The notes beneath the pieces are model-generated. The model saw only the letters and a program-made list of their open reading frames with translations. It was not told the DNA's origin and did no database searches. A stretch of 64,000 nucleotides of DNA from the NCBI RefSeq assembly GCF_003946505.1, contig NZ_RHON01000001.1, forward strand, positions 310,001-374,000, written 5' to 3'. The stretch comes from Companilactobacillus mishanensis (GTDB lineage Bacteria; Bacillota; Bacilli; Lactobacillales; Lactobacillaceae). Positions within the stretch are counted from its first letter, which is position 1. Every line of letters begins with the position of its first letter. A program made the position numbers and the translations under genes. Positions 16,277-25,957 of the stretch are shown piece by piece.

Positions 16277-17683
16277 TCACTTCTTAATATTCTTGAATCG
16301 AAGAGAAAATATAATACCCAAAATGGATAAAACTGCAGAAAAAAACATTGCAGCACGGAAGCCGTTAGTAAAGAATTTGGAATCAATTATACTACCGAAT
16401 CGATAAAATACGATTACAACTAAAGTTGTTCCAACGGCTCCACCCAGTAAACGAAAGACATTATAAATTCCAGACGCTTTACCAATAGCTGTTGGCTCCA
16501 CTGCACCCAAAACTGCTTTTTGCAGTGCTGGTCCAGCCATAGATAATCCGACACCTGCAAGTGCCAAAGGTATTACCATGGTAAAATAAGAACTTTGTTC
16601 ATGGACAAATATGGAAATCAACAAATATCCAATGCCTTGAAAAATTAATCCGATAGTGGCAATCAACTTTTCACCATATTTATCAACTGCCTTACCTGCA
16701 AATGGAGCAACAATTACCAAAGTACCTGTCCATGGTAAAATTTCTAAACCAACAACCAAAGGATCAACTTTTCCTACGACTTGCAAGAATTGCGGAAGAA
16801 AAAATACCACACCGTACATTGCTGCATATAACAAAAACGTTGCTAAATTTCCACCTGTAAATGTCCTGGACTTAAAATATTTCAACGGAATCATTGGATT
16901 AGATTCAGTGTTTTGACGGAAAATAAACCAAATTCCAAGAATAATAGATAATAATCCAACAATTATTGCCATCATTGACATCGTACTGGATGTGATTTCA
17001 GATAATGACCAAATTAATCCAGCAAAAGTGAAAATTATTAACATAGTATCTAGCGGATTTATTTTATCGCGATTACCTTTACTCTCAGGCAACAGTTTGC
17101 TTGATAAATATATTGCAATAATTCCAATCGGAACATTTATCCAAAAAATCCATTGCCAAGCTAATTTCGCTACTATGAAACCACCAAGTGATGGACCAAC
17201 TATCAACGCTAGCCCACCGATCCCACTCCAAATCCCTAATGCCTTACCACGTTCATTCTGTGGTATAGAATTAGTTAAAATGGCCATGGACATTGGAGTC
17301 ATCACAGATGCCCCTATTCCTTCGATAATTCTTGAAACTACTAATAACGAGATGTTAGTAGATAATGCACAGAATACTGATCCAAGTGTAAAAATGAATA
17401 TACCAATATTATAAATCCGACGACGACCAATGCGTTCCCCCATAGATACTCCAACCAGCAGCACCGCACCAATTGTTATATTATAGGCATTTAATGCCCA
17501 CTGTAACATATTGACTGAAATATTTAGATCAGTCCTTATTGCAGTTGAAGCTGTGGTTACAATCATTGAGTCCATCATAGACATGAAAAAACCTAATGAT
17601 GTCAAAATTAAAATCCAAGTAGTATTAAATTGCTTGGATTTTCCCGTTCCCGATGACGGCGCAGTTGCTGTAGATGCATTCAT
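16277..17683 (-). CDS. DHA2-family MFS drug:proton antiporter
   Basis: A 468-residue exporter with about 14 membrane helices. It has the MFS loop motif GERIGRRRIYNIG after helix 2, the antiporter-type GIGASVMTPMS segment of helix 5, WQWIFWINVPIG, and LGIWSGIGGLALIVGPSLGG, all typical of the EmrB/QacA branch. It probably exports lipophilic or cationic toxic compounds. The ATG follows AAGGGAG. A 10-base inverted repeat lies 30-55 bases upstream, and the ArsR-type gene next door on the same strand is the likely regulator. Substrate is unknown. Confidence 0.85.
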   Translation of the reverse strand: MNASTATAPSSGTGKSKQFNTTWILILTSLGFFMSMMDSMIVTTASTAIRTDLNISVNMLQWALNAYNITIGAVLLVGVSMGERIGRRRIYNIGIFIFTLGSVFCALSTNISLLVVSRIIEGIGASVMTPMSMAILTNSIPQNERGKALGIWSGIGGLALIVGPSLGGFIVAKLAWQWIFWINVPIGIIAIYLSSKLLPESKGNRDKINPLDTMLIIFTFAGLIWSLSEITSSTMSMMAIIVGLLSIILGIWFIFRQNTESNPMIPLKYFKSRTFTGGNLATFLLYAAMYGVVFFLPQFLQVVGKVDPLVVGLEILPWTGTLVIVAPFAGKAVDKYGEKLIATIGLIFQGIGYLLISIFVHEQSSYFTMVIPLALAGVGLSMAGPALQKAVLGAVEPTAIGKASGIYNVFRLLGGAVGTTLVVIVFYRFGSIIDSKFFTNGFRAAMFFSAVLSILGIIFSLRFKNIKK

Positions 17684-17712
17684 TTAAAATCTCCCTTGTA
17701 CAATGTTTTTTG

Positions 17713-17738
17713 AACAGTTCAAGTATTTTTGAACTGTT
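17713..17738. promoter_or_regulatory. Inverted repeat upstream of the exporter gene (candidate ArsR operator)
   Basis: AACAGTTCAA and TTGAACTGTT form a perfect 10-base inverted repeat separated by 6 bases. It lies 30 bases upstream of the exporter start and downstream of the ArsR-type gene, as expected for its operator. Confidence 0.6.
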
Positions 17739-17782
17739 TTAAAGTTACCATTAACCAAATAACATGACAAGATAATTTAAGC

Positions 17783-17812
17783 AAAAAAGACGATATAAAT
17801 ATCGTCTTTTTG
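17783..17812. terminator. Terminator of the ArsR-family gene
   Basis: AAAAAGACGATAT and ATCGTCTTTTT form a stem with A and T runs on either side, between the regulator and the exporter genes. Confidence 0.8.
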
Positions 17813-17837
17813 AATTATTTATTTATAGATTTTAAAC

Positions 17838-18134
17838 TCAAATATTTTTATAGAAATCAGTTACATACTTTTGAAAAGTTTGTTCGTTCAAACTAACATA
17901 TTTCTCTCGTGCTTCTCTTTTGGTATGAATTAACTCAGCCGATTCGAGCAGCTTAAAATGATATGATCCAGAAGTCTTACTAATATTAATTGCCTTCCCA
18001 ATCTCTCCACATGCCACCTCATGGTCTGAATACTTTAAGTACCGAATAATTTCAAGTCTAATAGGATCTGCTAATGCTTTAAGTACAGTGATTTGTAATT
18101 GATCGAAATCTTTAATTGTTTTTGTATTTGACAT
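17838..18134 (-). CDS. ArsR-family winged-helix transcriptional regulator
   Basis: A 98-residue ArsR/SmtB-type repressor: ALADPIRLEIIRYL is the first helices, EIGKAINISKTSGSYHFKLL the recognition helix region, and HTKREAREKYVSLNEQ the beta wing. The metal-binding ELCVCDL box of arsenic and cadmium sensors is not present; the corresponding segment reads HEVACGEIG with one Cys, so it is probably not a classic metal sensor. It lies just upstream of the DHA2 exporter on the same strand, with a terminator and a perfect inverted repeat between. It most likely represses the exporter. Confidence 0.8.
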   Translation of the reverse strand: MSNTKTIKDFDQLQITVLKALADPIRLEIIRYLKYSDHEVACGEIGKAINISKTSGSYHFKLLESAELIHTKREAREKYVSLNEQTFQKYVTDFYKNI

Positions 18135-18197
18135 ACACCTATTTTACGTGATGTTAGTTGAAAATTTCAATATTTAAATTTACGATTGGGAATCAAA

Positions 18198-18225
18198 TAA
18201 AAAAAGAACACTCGAAAGTGTTCTT
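18198..18225 (-). terminator. Terminator of the tRNA-Ser gene
   Basis: On the minus strand AAGAACACT and AGTGTTCTT form a perfect 9-base stem capped by a TTCG tetraloop, followed by TTTTTTT, starting 8 bases after the tRNA. Confidence 0.9.
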
Positions 18226-18233
18226 ATACCAAA

Positions 18234-18320
18234 GGTGAGTACAGGAATTGAACCTGCGCGCCGGTATTAGCCGGTTCGCCGGATTTCGAGTCCGGTGCAT
18301 TACCACTCTGCCAACTCACC
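18234..18320 (-). tRNA. tRNA-Ser (anticodon CGA)
   Basis: An 87-base class II tRNA on the minus strand. The acceptor arms GGTGAGT and ACTCACC pair over 7 bases; CCGGA-CTCGAAA-TCCGG is the anticodon arm, giving anticodon CGA which reads UCG; CCGG-CTAATA-CCGG is the long variable arm of a serine tRNA; the T loop is TTCAATT. CCA is not encoded. The base after the acceptor stem is T (U73) rather than the G usual for tRNA-Ser. A strong terminator follows immediately. Confidence 0.92.
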
Positions 18321-18350
18321 ATAAGCAAGGGTATTTTACCCTTTTTAATA

Positions 18351-18869
18351 TTAATATTGCATCAATGTAAACATATCGTACCCTTTAATCTTGTCACGAC
18401 CGTGCAATCCAGTCAACTCAATTAGAAAGGCTGTTCCAACCACGATACCACCCAATTTTTCTACAAGGTCGATTGTGGCTGCTAATGTTCCACCCGTTGC
18501 CATTAAATCGTCAACAACTAGAACTTTTTGGCCAGGTTTTACGGCATCTTTTTGCATCCATAATGAACCTTGGCCATACTCTAAATCATAAGTTACAGAA
18601 ACAGTTTCACGAGGTAACTTACCTTTTTTACGAGCAGGTGCGAAACCTACTCCCAACTTGTAAGCTACTGGACATCCAACAATAAATCCACGTGCCTCCG
18701 GTCCAGCTATCATTTCTGCTCCACGACTCTTTGCATATTCTACAATTTCGTCTGTAGCAGCGGCATAAGCCTTACCATCAAGCATCAATGGTGAAATGTC
18801 TCGAAATAGTACACCTGGTTCTGGAAAATCCGGAACGTCGGCAACATATTTCTTAAAATCAATATCCAT
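18351..18869 (-). CDS. apt: Adenine phosphoribosyltransferase
   Basis: Salvage enzyme making AMP from adenine and PRPP in the cytoplasm. The 172-residue protein has the N-terminal [15 protein letters not shown], the [10 protein letters not shown] loop and the PRPP-binding [14 protein letters not shown] motif, all diagnostic of APRT. I start at MDIDFKK, with GGAG 8 bases upstream; this gives the family length, while the longer frame adds six residues that include the ribosome site. It follows recJ by 19 bases and is likely co-transcribed with it, an arrangement common in Firmicutes. It complements the de novo purine operon at the right of the window. Confidence 0.95.
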   Translation of the reverse strand: MDIDFKKYVADVPDFPEPGVLFRDISPLMLDGKAYAAATDEIVEYAKSRGAEMIAGPEARGFIVGCPVAYKLGVGFAPARKKGKLPRETVSVTYDLEYGQGSLWMQKDAVKPGQKVLVVDDLMATGGTLAATIDLVEKLGGIVVGTAFLIELTGLHGRDKIKGYDMFTLMQY

Positions 18870-18888
18870 CTTAAATTCTCCATTCAAT

Positions 18889-21201
18889 CTAGTCGTGACA
18901 ATCGTATTGACTGATCCAGTCTAGTACGTTGGCAAAGTTAGATTCAATTAATATTTTTTCAACATCATTGCGTTGTAATCGTTTCATGTAGGTTGGAGAT
19001 TCGATTAACTCGCGTTGTTTTGAAACTTCTGCTTTTTCAACAAAGCCATTTACCATTTTAACAAAATCTAGCTCAAAAAACACTTTTAAATAAAAATCAA
19101 TGTCATTTTTATCCATTTTTAAATAATCACCAACCAAATTCATTTCATCCATTTGGATATTTTGATGACTATACAAATATTTCAACAGTTGTTTCATCTT
19201 TGCCATATCAGGACGCAAGTATCTTGCGTTCATGTCGGTGTGTAAATAAAGTGCTGTATGCTGGGTCTTATTATTCTTCAAAAATTCCTTGAACAATTCA
19301 ATATCATGTGGTCGATCATATACCAATACATTATCCCCACCGCAATCTTCATTGAACATCTTAATTTTTGCATCGATATTGTGACGTTTTACCATGTCAT
19401 AATAAGCTTGGTTGAAAAATACTATGCTATCGAACTTTTCCATTATGGCTTGTGATAACATTTTAGAACGATAATCAATATAAATACTTTGAAGTTGATT
19501 TATTTTAGCTGCTTTTGGTGAAACTTCAAAATCACCGATCATGATTTGAAGGCTTTTCTTACCAGCCCATTCATTGATGCTCAAATAGCCATAGACATCA
19601 CAGATACTACCCTTGTTGGCTTCTTCTTTCTGGAAAAGTCCAAATCCAATGGCGTTGACTTGATGTGAGCTATCTGTAACTGTTGTCTTCAAATGAGTGC
19701 CATCTTTGCCGACTGCTTGAGATTGAGCCAATTTAACATCTGGTATTTTTATCAATGGTTTGGGATTTCCCATTCCAAATGGAGCTAGTTTGTTAATTTC
19801 TTTGATCAATTCAAAATTAAAATCTTGAATGTGTAAATCCAAATCGAATACCTTTTCCATCGGTTTCATCGGATCAAAATTCTGTTTGGATGGTTCTTCT
19901 TGTAATAATGGAATTAATTTGTTTAAATCTGGCTCACTCAATGAGAAACCACATGCTTGAGCATGCCCACCGAAACCTGCAAACAAATCTCTATGAGCAT
20001 CAAGTGCTTCAAATAAATTGAATCCTTCGGGACTTCTTCCGGAACCCTTATATAGTTCTGAATCCTGATCATATTGCAAAACTAAAGTGGGCTTATGTTC
20101 TTGTTCCACTACCCGACTAGCAACGATACCGAGGATACCTTGATGCCACTTATCACTTGTTAGAACCAATACCCCATTCTCTTGTTGAGCCTCAACTTGA
20201 GATTGGGAATCCGCAAAAGCATCTCTCACTAACTTTTGTCGCTTAGTATTGATATCTTCTGTCTCATCGACAATTTCTTTGGCAAAGCCAGCATCACTTG
20301 TAGTAAGTAACTCCATGGCAGATGACGCATCGTCTAATCTACCCAATGCATTGATTCTAGGCGCAATCGCAAAACCAATGTCTTCTTCAGTGATTTTGGC
20401 AACTTTTAATTTACATTTGTCGATCAAAGCTTTGAGTCCAACATGATTATTATCTTTCATGTGCTTCAAACCTTCAGTTACGATTACACGATTTTCACCA
20501 AGCAATGCAACTGAATCGGCAACTGTACCAATCGCAGCAAGATCAATAAACTCTAATGCTTCATCACCTAATAATGCATCAGCGACTTTGAACGCTACTC
20601 CAGCACCTGATAAGTATGGACAAGTATATTCAGCACCTGGGATCGTAGGATGAACGATTGCATCGGCTTCTGGCAACTCTTTTGGCAAATCATGGTGATC
20701 CGTGATAATGACTTTTACGCCATTATCTTTTAAATATTTGACCTCATCTTTACCACTGACACCATTATCGACCGTAATCAATAAATCAATATGCTTGTCT
20801 TCGACTAATTTTTTATATTCAGCGAGATTGGGGCCATACCCATCTTTAAATCTATTGGGAATATAAACAATTGGATCGACACCCATTTTCTTCAATGTCA
20901 ATCGCATGATTGAGGCACTGGTAACACCGTCAGCATCATAATCGCCGTAAATTGCAATTTTACCTTCAGATTGGATCACTGAATCTAAAGTTTCCAGTGC
21001 TTTATCCATATCGTGAAGAGCAAATGGATCCTGCAATCCAGAAATATCTGTATGCAAAAAGTCCTGAATATCTGCTGGCTCTGTCAAATCTCTTTCGATC
21101 ATCAATTCAGCTAGAATATCCGAAACTTTGTTGTCTTGTGCAAATTTTGAAATCTCTTCTTGTGTTGGACTCTTACGTTTTGTCCACTTAATTGATACCA
21201 C
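18889..21201 (-). CDS. recJ: Single-stranded-DNA-specific exonuclease RecJ
   Basis: 5'-3' exonuclease used in recombination and mismatch and base-excision repair. The 770-residue protein carries the DHH phosphoesterase motifs [21 protein letters not shown] and ITDHHDLP in the N-terminal third, then the DHHA1 domain ([12 protein letters not shown]) and an OB-like segment, and a long C-terminal extension as in Gram-positive RecJ. The start is uncertain: no ATG fits, and I prefer the GTG at 21201 preceded by GGGTGA; GTG codons at 21213 and 21219 are alternatives. A TATAAT lies 20-30 bases upstream. It is followed closely by apt. Confidence 0.92.
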   Translation of the reverse strand: MVSIKWTKRKSPTQEEISKFAQDNKVSDILAELMIERDLTEPADIQDFLHTDISGLQDPFALHDMDKALETLDSVIQSEGKIAIYGDYDADGVTSASIMRLTLKKMGVDPIVYIPNRFKDGYGPNLAEYKKLVEDKHIDLLITVDNGVSGKDEVKYLKDNGVKVIITDHHDLPKELPEADAIVHPTIPGAEYTCPYLSGAGVAFKVADALLGDEALEFIDLAAIGTVADSVALLGENRVIVTEGLKHMKDNNHVGLKALIDKCKLKVAKITEEDIGFAIAPRINALGRLDDASSAMELLTTSDAGFAKEIVDETEDINTKRQKLVRDAFADSQSQVEAQQENGVLVLTSDKWHQGILGIVASRVVEQEHKPTLVLQYDQDSELYKGSGRSPEGFNLFEALDAHRDLFAGFGGHAQACGFSLSEPDLNKLIPLLQEEPSKQNFDPMKPMEKVFDLDLHIQDFNFELIKEINKLAPFGMGNPKPLIKIPDVKLAQSQAVGKDGTHLKTTVTDSSHQVNAIGFGLFQKEEANKGSICDVYGYLSINEWAGKKSLQIMIGDFEVSPKAAKINQLQSIYIDYRSKMLSQAIMEKFDSIVFFNQAYYDMVKRHNIDAKIKMFNEDCGGDNVLVYDRPHDIELFKEFLKNNKTQHTALYLHTDMNARYLRPDMAKMKQLLKYLYSHQNIQMDEMNLVGDYLKMDKNDIDFYLKVFFELDFVKMVNGFVEKAEVSKQRELIESPTYMKRLQRNDVEKILIESNFANVLDWISQYDCHD

Positions 21202-21242
21202 TACATCACCCACTAACACTTCATTATAACAATTAAATAACT

Positions 21243-21269
21243 AAAAAAATAAGCCAAACGGCTTATTTT
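21243..21269 (-). terminator. Terminator of srtA
   Basis: AAAATAAGCC and GGCTTATTTT pair around GTTT on the minus strand and run into TTTTTTTAG; the stem overlaps the srtA stop codon. Confidence 0.8.
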
Positions 21270-21925
21270 GAAAATACTGATAAAGTTTTGGTATTTGCTT
21301 TCTGAGTTTTGACTAATGAACCCTGAATGGCCCAACGATTTGTACCACCATCAGCACAAGTGATCAAAGTAAGTAATTTCTTACCTGGAGAATCATCAAT
21401 CAAATAAACTGCCGTTGGAGGCACGACCTTCTTATAATAGATTTTGTAAGTATATACTTTTTTCAAGTTGGTGATATAAGCTTTATCGCCGAGTTGAACA
21501 TTTTGAAGACGTGAAAATAATACGCCTTTGTTAGTCATATAATGACCAGCCAATGCATAATTGCCCTTTCCCATCTTTTCGTTAGCCTTCATAGTACCAC
21601 CACCAGTTGAAAGAGCATCATTGCTTAAACCTTTCAATATTGGCAGATATAGGTCAACCGCTGGAACTGACATTTTACCGATAATCGCTGCATCATTATT
21701 AATAGAAGCTTTCGCAACTTGTCCAGCACTGATAGGTTTAACTTTTTTAAAATCATAATTAGCTTTTTTCTTGGAATTTTTATCCACTTGATCTACTGTA
21801 AGTCCGGATAAAAATTTATTCGACATGTGGTCGACAGCAAATTCCTTGATTGGCTCATTAAAGATAAGGCCGAAAGCTATTATGAATAAAAGAACAATTC
21901 CTGTAATAGAAAGAAATTTTTTCAT
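21263..21925 (-). CDS. srtA: Class A sortase
   Basis: Membrane-anchored transpeptidase that joins LPxTG proteins to peptidoglycan outside the cell. The 220-residue protein has one N-terminal hydrophobic segment (ITGIVLLFIIAFGLIF), then the sortase barrel with the catalytic His in LAGHYM, Cys in LLTLITCAD and Arg in GTNRWAIQG. I prefer the ATG at 21925 (MKKFLS); an in-frame GTG 12 bases upstream is possible, and neither has a strong ribosome site. It is monocistronic between recJ and galE. No LPxTG substrate gene is present in the window. Confidence 0.92.
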   Translation of the reverse strand: MKKFLSITGIVLLFIIAFGLIFNEPIKEFAVDHMSNKFLSGLTVDQVDKNSKKKANYDFKKVKPISAGQVAKASINNDAAIIGKMSVPAVDLYLPILKGLSNDALSTGGGTMKANEKMGKGNYALAGHYMTNKGVLFSRLQNVQLGDKAYITNLKKVYTYKIYYKKVVPPTAVYLIDDSPGKKLLTLITCADGGTNRWAIQGSLVKTQKANTKTLSVFSK

Positions 21926-22104
21926 TTTTATCTTCACAATCTTATTTATATTTTGGATTCTCTGTAATAATAAAACATAACATCACAAAAGTTAAATTAT
22001 ATGACTAGAGAACGCTTTAACAATTTAAGGTTAATTAAAGGTTAGTACTCTAATTTAAATGACATACGTTATAATAAAATTATAACAAATTCGGAGGTAA
22101 TTAC

Positions 22105-23097
22105 ATGAGTATTCTCGTTTTAGGTGGAGCCGGCTATATCGGTTCACACACTGTTGATCATTTATGTTCTATGGGTTATGACGTTATTGTTGCGGATAAC
22201 TTGGAAACTGGCCACAAAGTTGCCGTGAACAAAGACGCAAAATTTTATCAAGGCGATATCCGCGATAAAGAATTTTTGATTAAATTATTCCAAAACGAAG
22301 ATATTACTGATGTGATTCATTTTGCAGCCTTTTCAATTGTACCAGAATCAATGAAAGATCCATTGAAATATTTTGATAACAACACATACGGAATGATTTC
22401 ACTGTTAGAAGTTATGAAAGACTTTGACGTAAAACACATCGTCTTCTCATCGACTGCAGCTACTTACGGTGAACCTAAACAAATTCCTATCAAAGAAACT
22501 GACCCTACCATTCCCACAAACCCATATGGCGAAAGTAAATTGGCTATGGAAAAAATCATGCACTGGTCAGACGTTGCCTATGGTATCAAATTCGTTGCAC
22601 TTCGCTACTTTAATGTTGCTGGAGCAAAACCTGATGGAACAATTGGTGAAGACCATCATCCAGAAACTCACTTGATTCCAGTTGTCCTTGAAGTTGCTGC
22701 GGGTCAACGTGACAAGCTTACAATCTTTGGTGACGATTATGATACCGAAGATGGTACAAACGTCAGAGATTACGTTCACGTTGAAGATTTAGCCGAGGCT
22801 CATCGTTTAGCTATGGAATTCTTACGTAAAGGTAATGAAAGTAATGTCTTCAACCTAGGCTCATCCAATGGATTTTCAAATAAGGAAATTCTATCTGCTG
22901 CTCGTGAAGTAACTAGAAAAGAAATTCCAGCTGAAATTGGACCTAGACGTCCTGGTGATCCAAGTACATTGATTGCTGCTAGTGATAAAGCTAGAAAAAT
23001 TCTTGGCTGGACACCAAAATATGACGACGTTCATAAGATGATTGAAGATGCATGGAACTTTAAATCAACTCACTTAAATGGTTATGGTGAAGAATAA
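22105..23097 (+). CDS. galE: UDP-glucose 4-epimerase
   Basis: Interconverts UDP-glucose and UDP-galactose, feeding galactose catabolism and surface polysaccharides. The 330-residue short-chain dehydrogenase has the NAD-binding [11 protein letters not shown], the SSTAATYG serine/threonine site and the catalytic Tyr/Lys in NPYGESK, followed by YFNVAGA and [14 protein letters not shown]. The ATG is preceded by CGGAGG. It is one of few plus-strand genes, transcribed alone, with TATAAT at 22070-22075 as a probable -10 box and a strong terminator after it. Confidence 0.95.
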   Translation: MSILVLGGAGYIGSHTVDHLCSMGYDVIVADNLETGHKVAVNKDAKFYQGDIRDKEFLIKLFQNEDITDVIHFAAFSIVPESMKDPLKYFDNNTYGMISLLEVMKDFDVKHIVFSSTAATYGEPKQIPIKETDPTIPTNPYGESKLAMEKIMHWSDVAYGIKFVALRYFNVAGAKPDGTIGEDHHPETHLIPVVLEVAAGQRDKLTIFGDDYDTEDGTNVRDYVHVEDLAEAHRLAMEFLRKGNESNVFNLGSSNGFSNKEILSAAREVTRKEIPAEIGPRRPGDPSTLIAASDKARKILGWTPKYDDVHKMIEDAWNFKSTHLNGYGEE

Positions 23098-23098
23098 T

Positions 23099-23133
23099 AA
23101 AGAGGAATCCTAAAAAAAATGGATTCCTCTTTT
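23099..23133. terminator. Bidirectional terminator between galE and the disulfide reductase gene
   Basis: AAAGAGGAATCC pairs with GGATTCCTCTTT around TAAAAAAAAT, followed by TTTTT. Confidence 0.85.
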
Positions 23134-23136
23134 TTG

Positions 23137-24465
23137 TTAGATCAGATATTGTAAATCACTGGCTACCGTTGGATACCCCATGATCATCTTGGTATATTCA
23201 GCGTTTGAAATTTTCTTATCGATTGCAATCGTCAATAAGTTGATCAATTCATCGGCTTGTTCGGTCAAGACAGTAGCACCCACCATTTGTTGATTCTTAT
23301 CAAAAATAATTTTCGACTTGGCAACTGGTTCATTCAATCTGTAATAAGTAAACCAACCAGTCAGATTAGAACTGACAATTTTATATTTGTCGGGAGCAGC
23401 TTCTGCCTCAGGAACTGAAACTCCAACTTTGGCTAATTTGGGACTTCCATAAACTAATGTAGGTACTGCCGGATAACTGATTGGCTCTTTGGTTTTACCC
23501 AAAAGATAATCAGTAGCATACTTTGCCTCAAAACCTGCAACAGGTGTAAGTTTTGGCTCAGATTTGGCGATAACATCTCCTATTGCATAAATATTTTTAT
23601 TAGTTGTTTGAAGATTTTCATTTACTTGGATACCCTTGGCAGAATACTCAATTCCTGCAGCATCCAAATCAAGTCCTTCAACACTTGGAACACGTCCAGT
23701 CGCACAGATGATCAAGTCAGTATTGAGTTTGAAATCATCACCGACCAAAGTATAACCATCATCATTTTTAACAACTTGTTTTGTATTTACATTGAAATGG
23801 AATTTAATACCACGAGATTTCATTTGGCTCACCATGTCGTCAACAAACTCCGAATCAAAAGCTTTTAACGGACGATCGTTATGATGAACAAGATGAACTT
23901 CAGCGCCTGTAGCATTAGCAATATTGGCTAACTCAAAAGCGATATACCCAGCACCAATAAAAGTAATAGATTTAGGCATCTGTTTTAGAGATAAAAATTC
24001 ATTACTAGTTAATAGATTTTCAGAACCATCAATGTTCAGTATTGAAGGATGTTGGCCAGCAGCAATCACAAAATTATCAGCATGGAAAGTTTCATTATCA
24101 AATTGAATCTCGTTTTCAGAAATAAACTTCGCATCACCATGGAAAGTATCGATCCCGGCTGAATCAAGCCCGCCCTTACTTCCAGATGGAATCTTACTAG
24201 TATAAGTTTCTTTGAATTGTTCGATATCACGCCAATTCATGAAAGGAATATCTGAATAACCTTTACCTTGGAGTTGAGCAATTCTATCGCGTGCTTCAAC
24301 ACCGCTCAGTAGCATCTTTTTAGGATCACACCCTCGGTTGGGACAAGTACCACCCCATAAGTCATTCTCAAAGACAGCAACTGACTTGCCTCCAGACTTC
24401 AAATTGTAGGCAGCAGCTAAACCTGCTGGTCCTCCACCAATAACAATTGCATCATAATTTTTCAT
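23137..24465 (-). CDS. FAD-dependent pyridine nucleotide-disulfide oxidoreductase
   Basis: A 442-residue flavoprotein of the glutathione reductase/lipoamide dehydrogenase fold. It has the FAD motif IVIGGGPAGLAAAYNL, the redox-active pair in WGGTCPNRGCDPKK, the NAD(P) motif FIGAGYIAFELA, and IYAIGDVIA for the second FAD site. The C-terminal His-Pro...Glu acid/base dyad of glutathione reductase is absent: the corresponding sequence is GYPTVASDL with Tyr in place of His. The substrate is therefore uncertain (glutathione, another thiol, or oxygen). The ATG follows AAGGAGG; a 14-residue longer frame has no such site. It stands alone. Confidence 0.85.
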   Translation of the reverse strand: MKNYDAIVIGGGPAGLAAAYNLKSGGKSVAVFENDLWGGTCPNRGCDPKKMLLSGVEARDRIAQLQGKGYSDIPFMNWRDIEQFKETYTSKIPSGSKGGLDSAGIDTFHGDAKFISENEIQFDNETFHADNFVIAAGQHPSILNIDGSENLLTSNEFLSLKQMPKSITFIGAGYIAFELANIANATGAEVHLVHHNDRPLKAFDSEFVDDMVSQMKSRGIKFHFNVNTKQVVKNDDGYTLVGDDFKLNTDLIICATGRVPSVEGLDLDAAGIEYSAKGIQVNENLQTTNKNIYAIGDVIAKSEPKLTPVAGFEAKYATDYLLGKTKEPISYPAVPTLVYGSPKLAKVGVSVPEAEAAPDKYKIVSSNLTGWFTYYRLNEPVAKSKIIFDKNQQMVGATVLTEQADELINLLTIAIDKKISNAEYTKMIMGYPTVASDLQYLI

Positions 24466-24534
24466 TAAAGCATCCTCCTTAATAAAATAACTATTCTTAT
24501 AATCCATTGTAACCTTTGAATGAATGAAGACACA

Positions 24535-24572
24535 AAAAAAGCTTCAAAAGCATTTTGCTTTTGAGGCTTTAA
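24535..24572 (-). terminator. Terminator of the secreted protein gene
   Basis: AAAGCCTCAAAAGCA pairs with TGCTTTTGAAGCTTT on the minus strand and runs into TTTTT, close to the stop at 24583. Confidence 0.8.
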
Positions 24573-24582
24573 GATTTAAAGA

Positions 24583-25545
24583 TTAAACTTTACCGCCACC
24601 TAATAAACTGGCAACTTTTTGAACAAGACTAGTAACATTTGAAACTGCATCTTTAACACCTGATAATCCTGAAGTAGCTTTATCAACTACATTCTTAACT
24701 GCAGTTACAGGACTTGGTAATTTTGGTAATTTACCAAATGCATCTTTAATTTCATTAATTTTATTAATTGGATGTGTAATTGCGTTAGTGGCAACATCTA
24801 AAGGTGTTTGAACTAATTTTTGTGTTGAACTTACAGCATCTGTAACTGATGTGTTAAATGCATTAACCTTGTCAGCTGTATCCTTAACTTTATCAAAGAA
24901 ACCTTTTTGTTCTGCAGGAGCAGCTGGTTCTGCTGGTGTTTCTTCAGCAGGTGCAGCTGGATCAACTGTTGTCAAAGCTGGAAGATAAATCCAACCAGTT
25001 ACGTTATCGTTGTTAGTAATATTTTCATAAACATTACCCGCAGCATTTGTAGCTTGTCCTAAGCCTTTAAATGCAGTATGTGTATAGTAAATTCCATCAG
25101 CCACTTTGTTTGATGAAGCTGAGTATGGTGTATCCCAAATTGTGTAATCTGGGTTAGCAATCCAATATGCTCTTCCTTCAGTATAGTTACCAGTTGTATC
25201 AGTAGCTTCTGTTGAATTATCTTGTGTTGTTGCTGCTGAATTTTCAGTAGCAGCGATACCAGCTGCAACACGAGCATCAGCATCTGGATCTGAGTTTGGT
25301 GATGTTGGATCGTTTGAAACTACTAATGGTGCATTTGTAGTAGCTTGTGTAGCTGAAACTGCAGTGGCATTTGATTCTGTGGCTGCCTTTTCTGTAGTAG
25401 CATTTGCCAAGGCTTGATCACCAACATTTTCTGTAGTGACAGCCGAGTCCTGTGTTGTATCAGCAGCTTGCGCATTTGCGTTACCTGCTGTAAATAATGC
25501 AAATGGAATTGCTAGAGCTGAAGCATATAGTAAATTCATTTTCAT
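24583..25545 (-). CDS. Secreted surface protein with a GW/SH3-like module
   Basis: A 320-residue exported protein. Residues 1-26 are a signal peptide (hydrophobic LLYASALAIPFALF, cleavage probably after NANA). Residues 27-130 are low-complexity Thr/Ala/Asn. About 135-205 (YWIANPDYTIWDTPYSASS to NVTGWIYLPAL) resembles one GW-type SH3 module, which binds lipoteichoic acid or wall. After a Pro/Ala/Glu linker (EETPAEPAAPAE) come about 110 residues of amphipathic helices. There is no LPxTG motif. The ATG follows GGGGGA. Its promoter region carries a cre-like site. The function is unknown; a non-covalently held wall protein is the likely state. Confidence 0.7.
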   Translation of the reverse strand: MKMNLLYASALAIPFALFTAGNANAQAADTTQDSAVTTENVGDQALANATTEKAATESNATAVSATQATTNAPLVVSNDPTSPNSDPDADARVAAGIAATENSAATTQDNSTEATDTTGNYTEGRAYWIANPDYTIWDTPYSASSNKVADGIYYTHTAFKGLGQATNAAGNVYENITNNDNVTGWIYLPALTTVDPAAPAEETPAEPAAPAEQKGFFDKVKDTADKVNAFNTSVTDAVSSTQKLVQTPLDVATNAITHPINKINEIKDAFGKLPKLPSPVTAVKNVVDKATSGLSGVKDAVSNVTSLVQKVASLLGGGKV

Positions 25546-25597
25546 AATCTATTCCCCCAAAAATTAATAATAAATTATATTTCCTTTAATGAACTTT

Positions 25598-25626
25598 ATT
25601 TTACTCTCTATTTTAGTAAATGTAAA
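25598..25626 (-). promoter_or_regulatory. Promoter of the secreted protein gene
   Basis: On the minus strand TTTACA (25621-25626) and TAAAAT (25598-25603) are separated by exactly 17 bases, about 55 bases upstream of the ATG. Confidence 0.6.
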
Positions 25627-25634
25627 CGCTTTAT
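25620..25634. promoter_or_regulatory. cre-like (CcpA) site over the -35 box
   Basis: ATGTAAACGCTTTAT matches the cre consensus through the AAACGCTT core but ends AT instead of CA. It covers the -35 hexamer, a position that gives catabolite repression. Confidence 0.45.
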
Positions 25635-25957
25635 TTATAAAATAATCAATTTATGCATTATTTTTTTAAATAAGTATAAACCTAACTTTTAATTGTATTT
25701 TTAATAAATCGACACTTTTTAAACATTTGTTACACACATGAGTATTAAAAATAGATCATTTTTTAATATTTATTGGAAAATAATATATCATGAAGTCTAA
25801 ATTATCACTCTAATACCAGTACTTACAACTTGAAATACAACTATATTTATATAAATAGTCACAATTTTAAATTAAAAAAAAGTAATTTTTACTATATTTT
25901 AAGTAATATTTACTAAACGTACATAATATAATTAATTGTTGAACTATATTGTGTATT

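Noticed and set aside
22008..22022. AGAACGCTTTAA near srtA and galE as a cre site
   Set aside because: Only the central CG core matches; both outer halves of the consensus are missing.
25640..25950. Small protein or small RNA gene in the AT-rich gap
   Set aside because: No frame with a ribosome site and no clear promoter-terminator pair could be found by eye.
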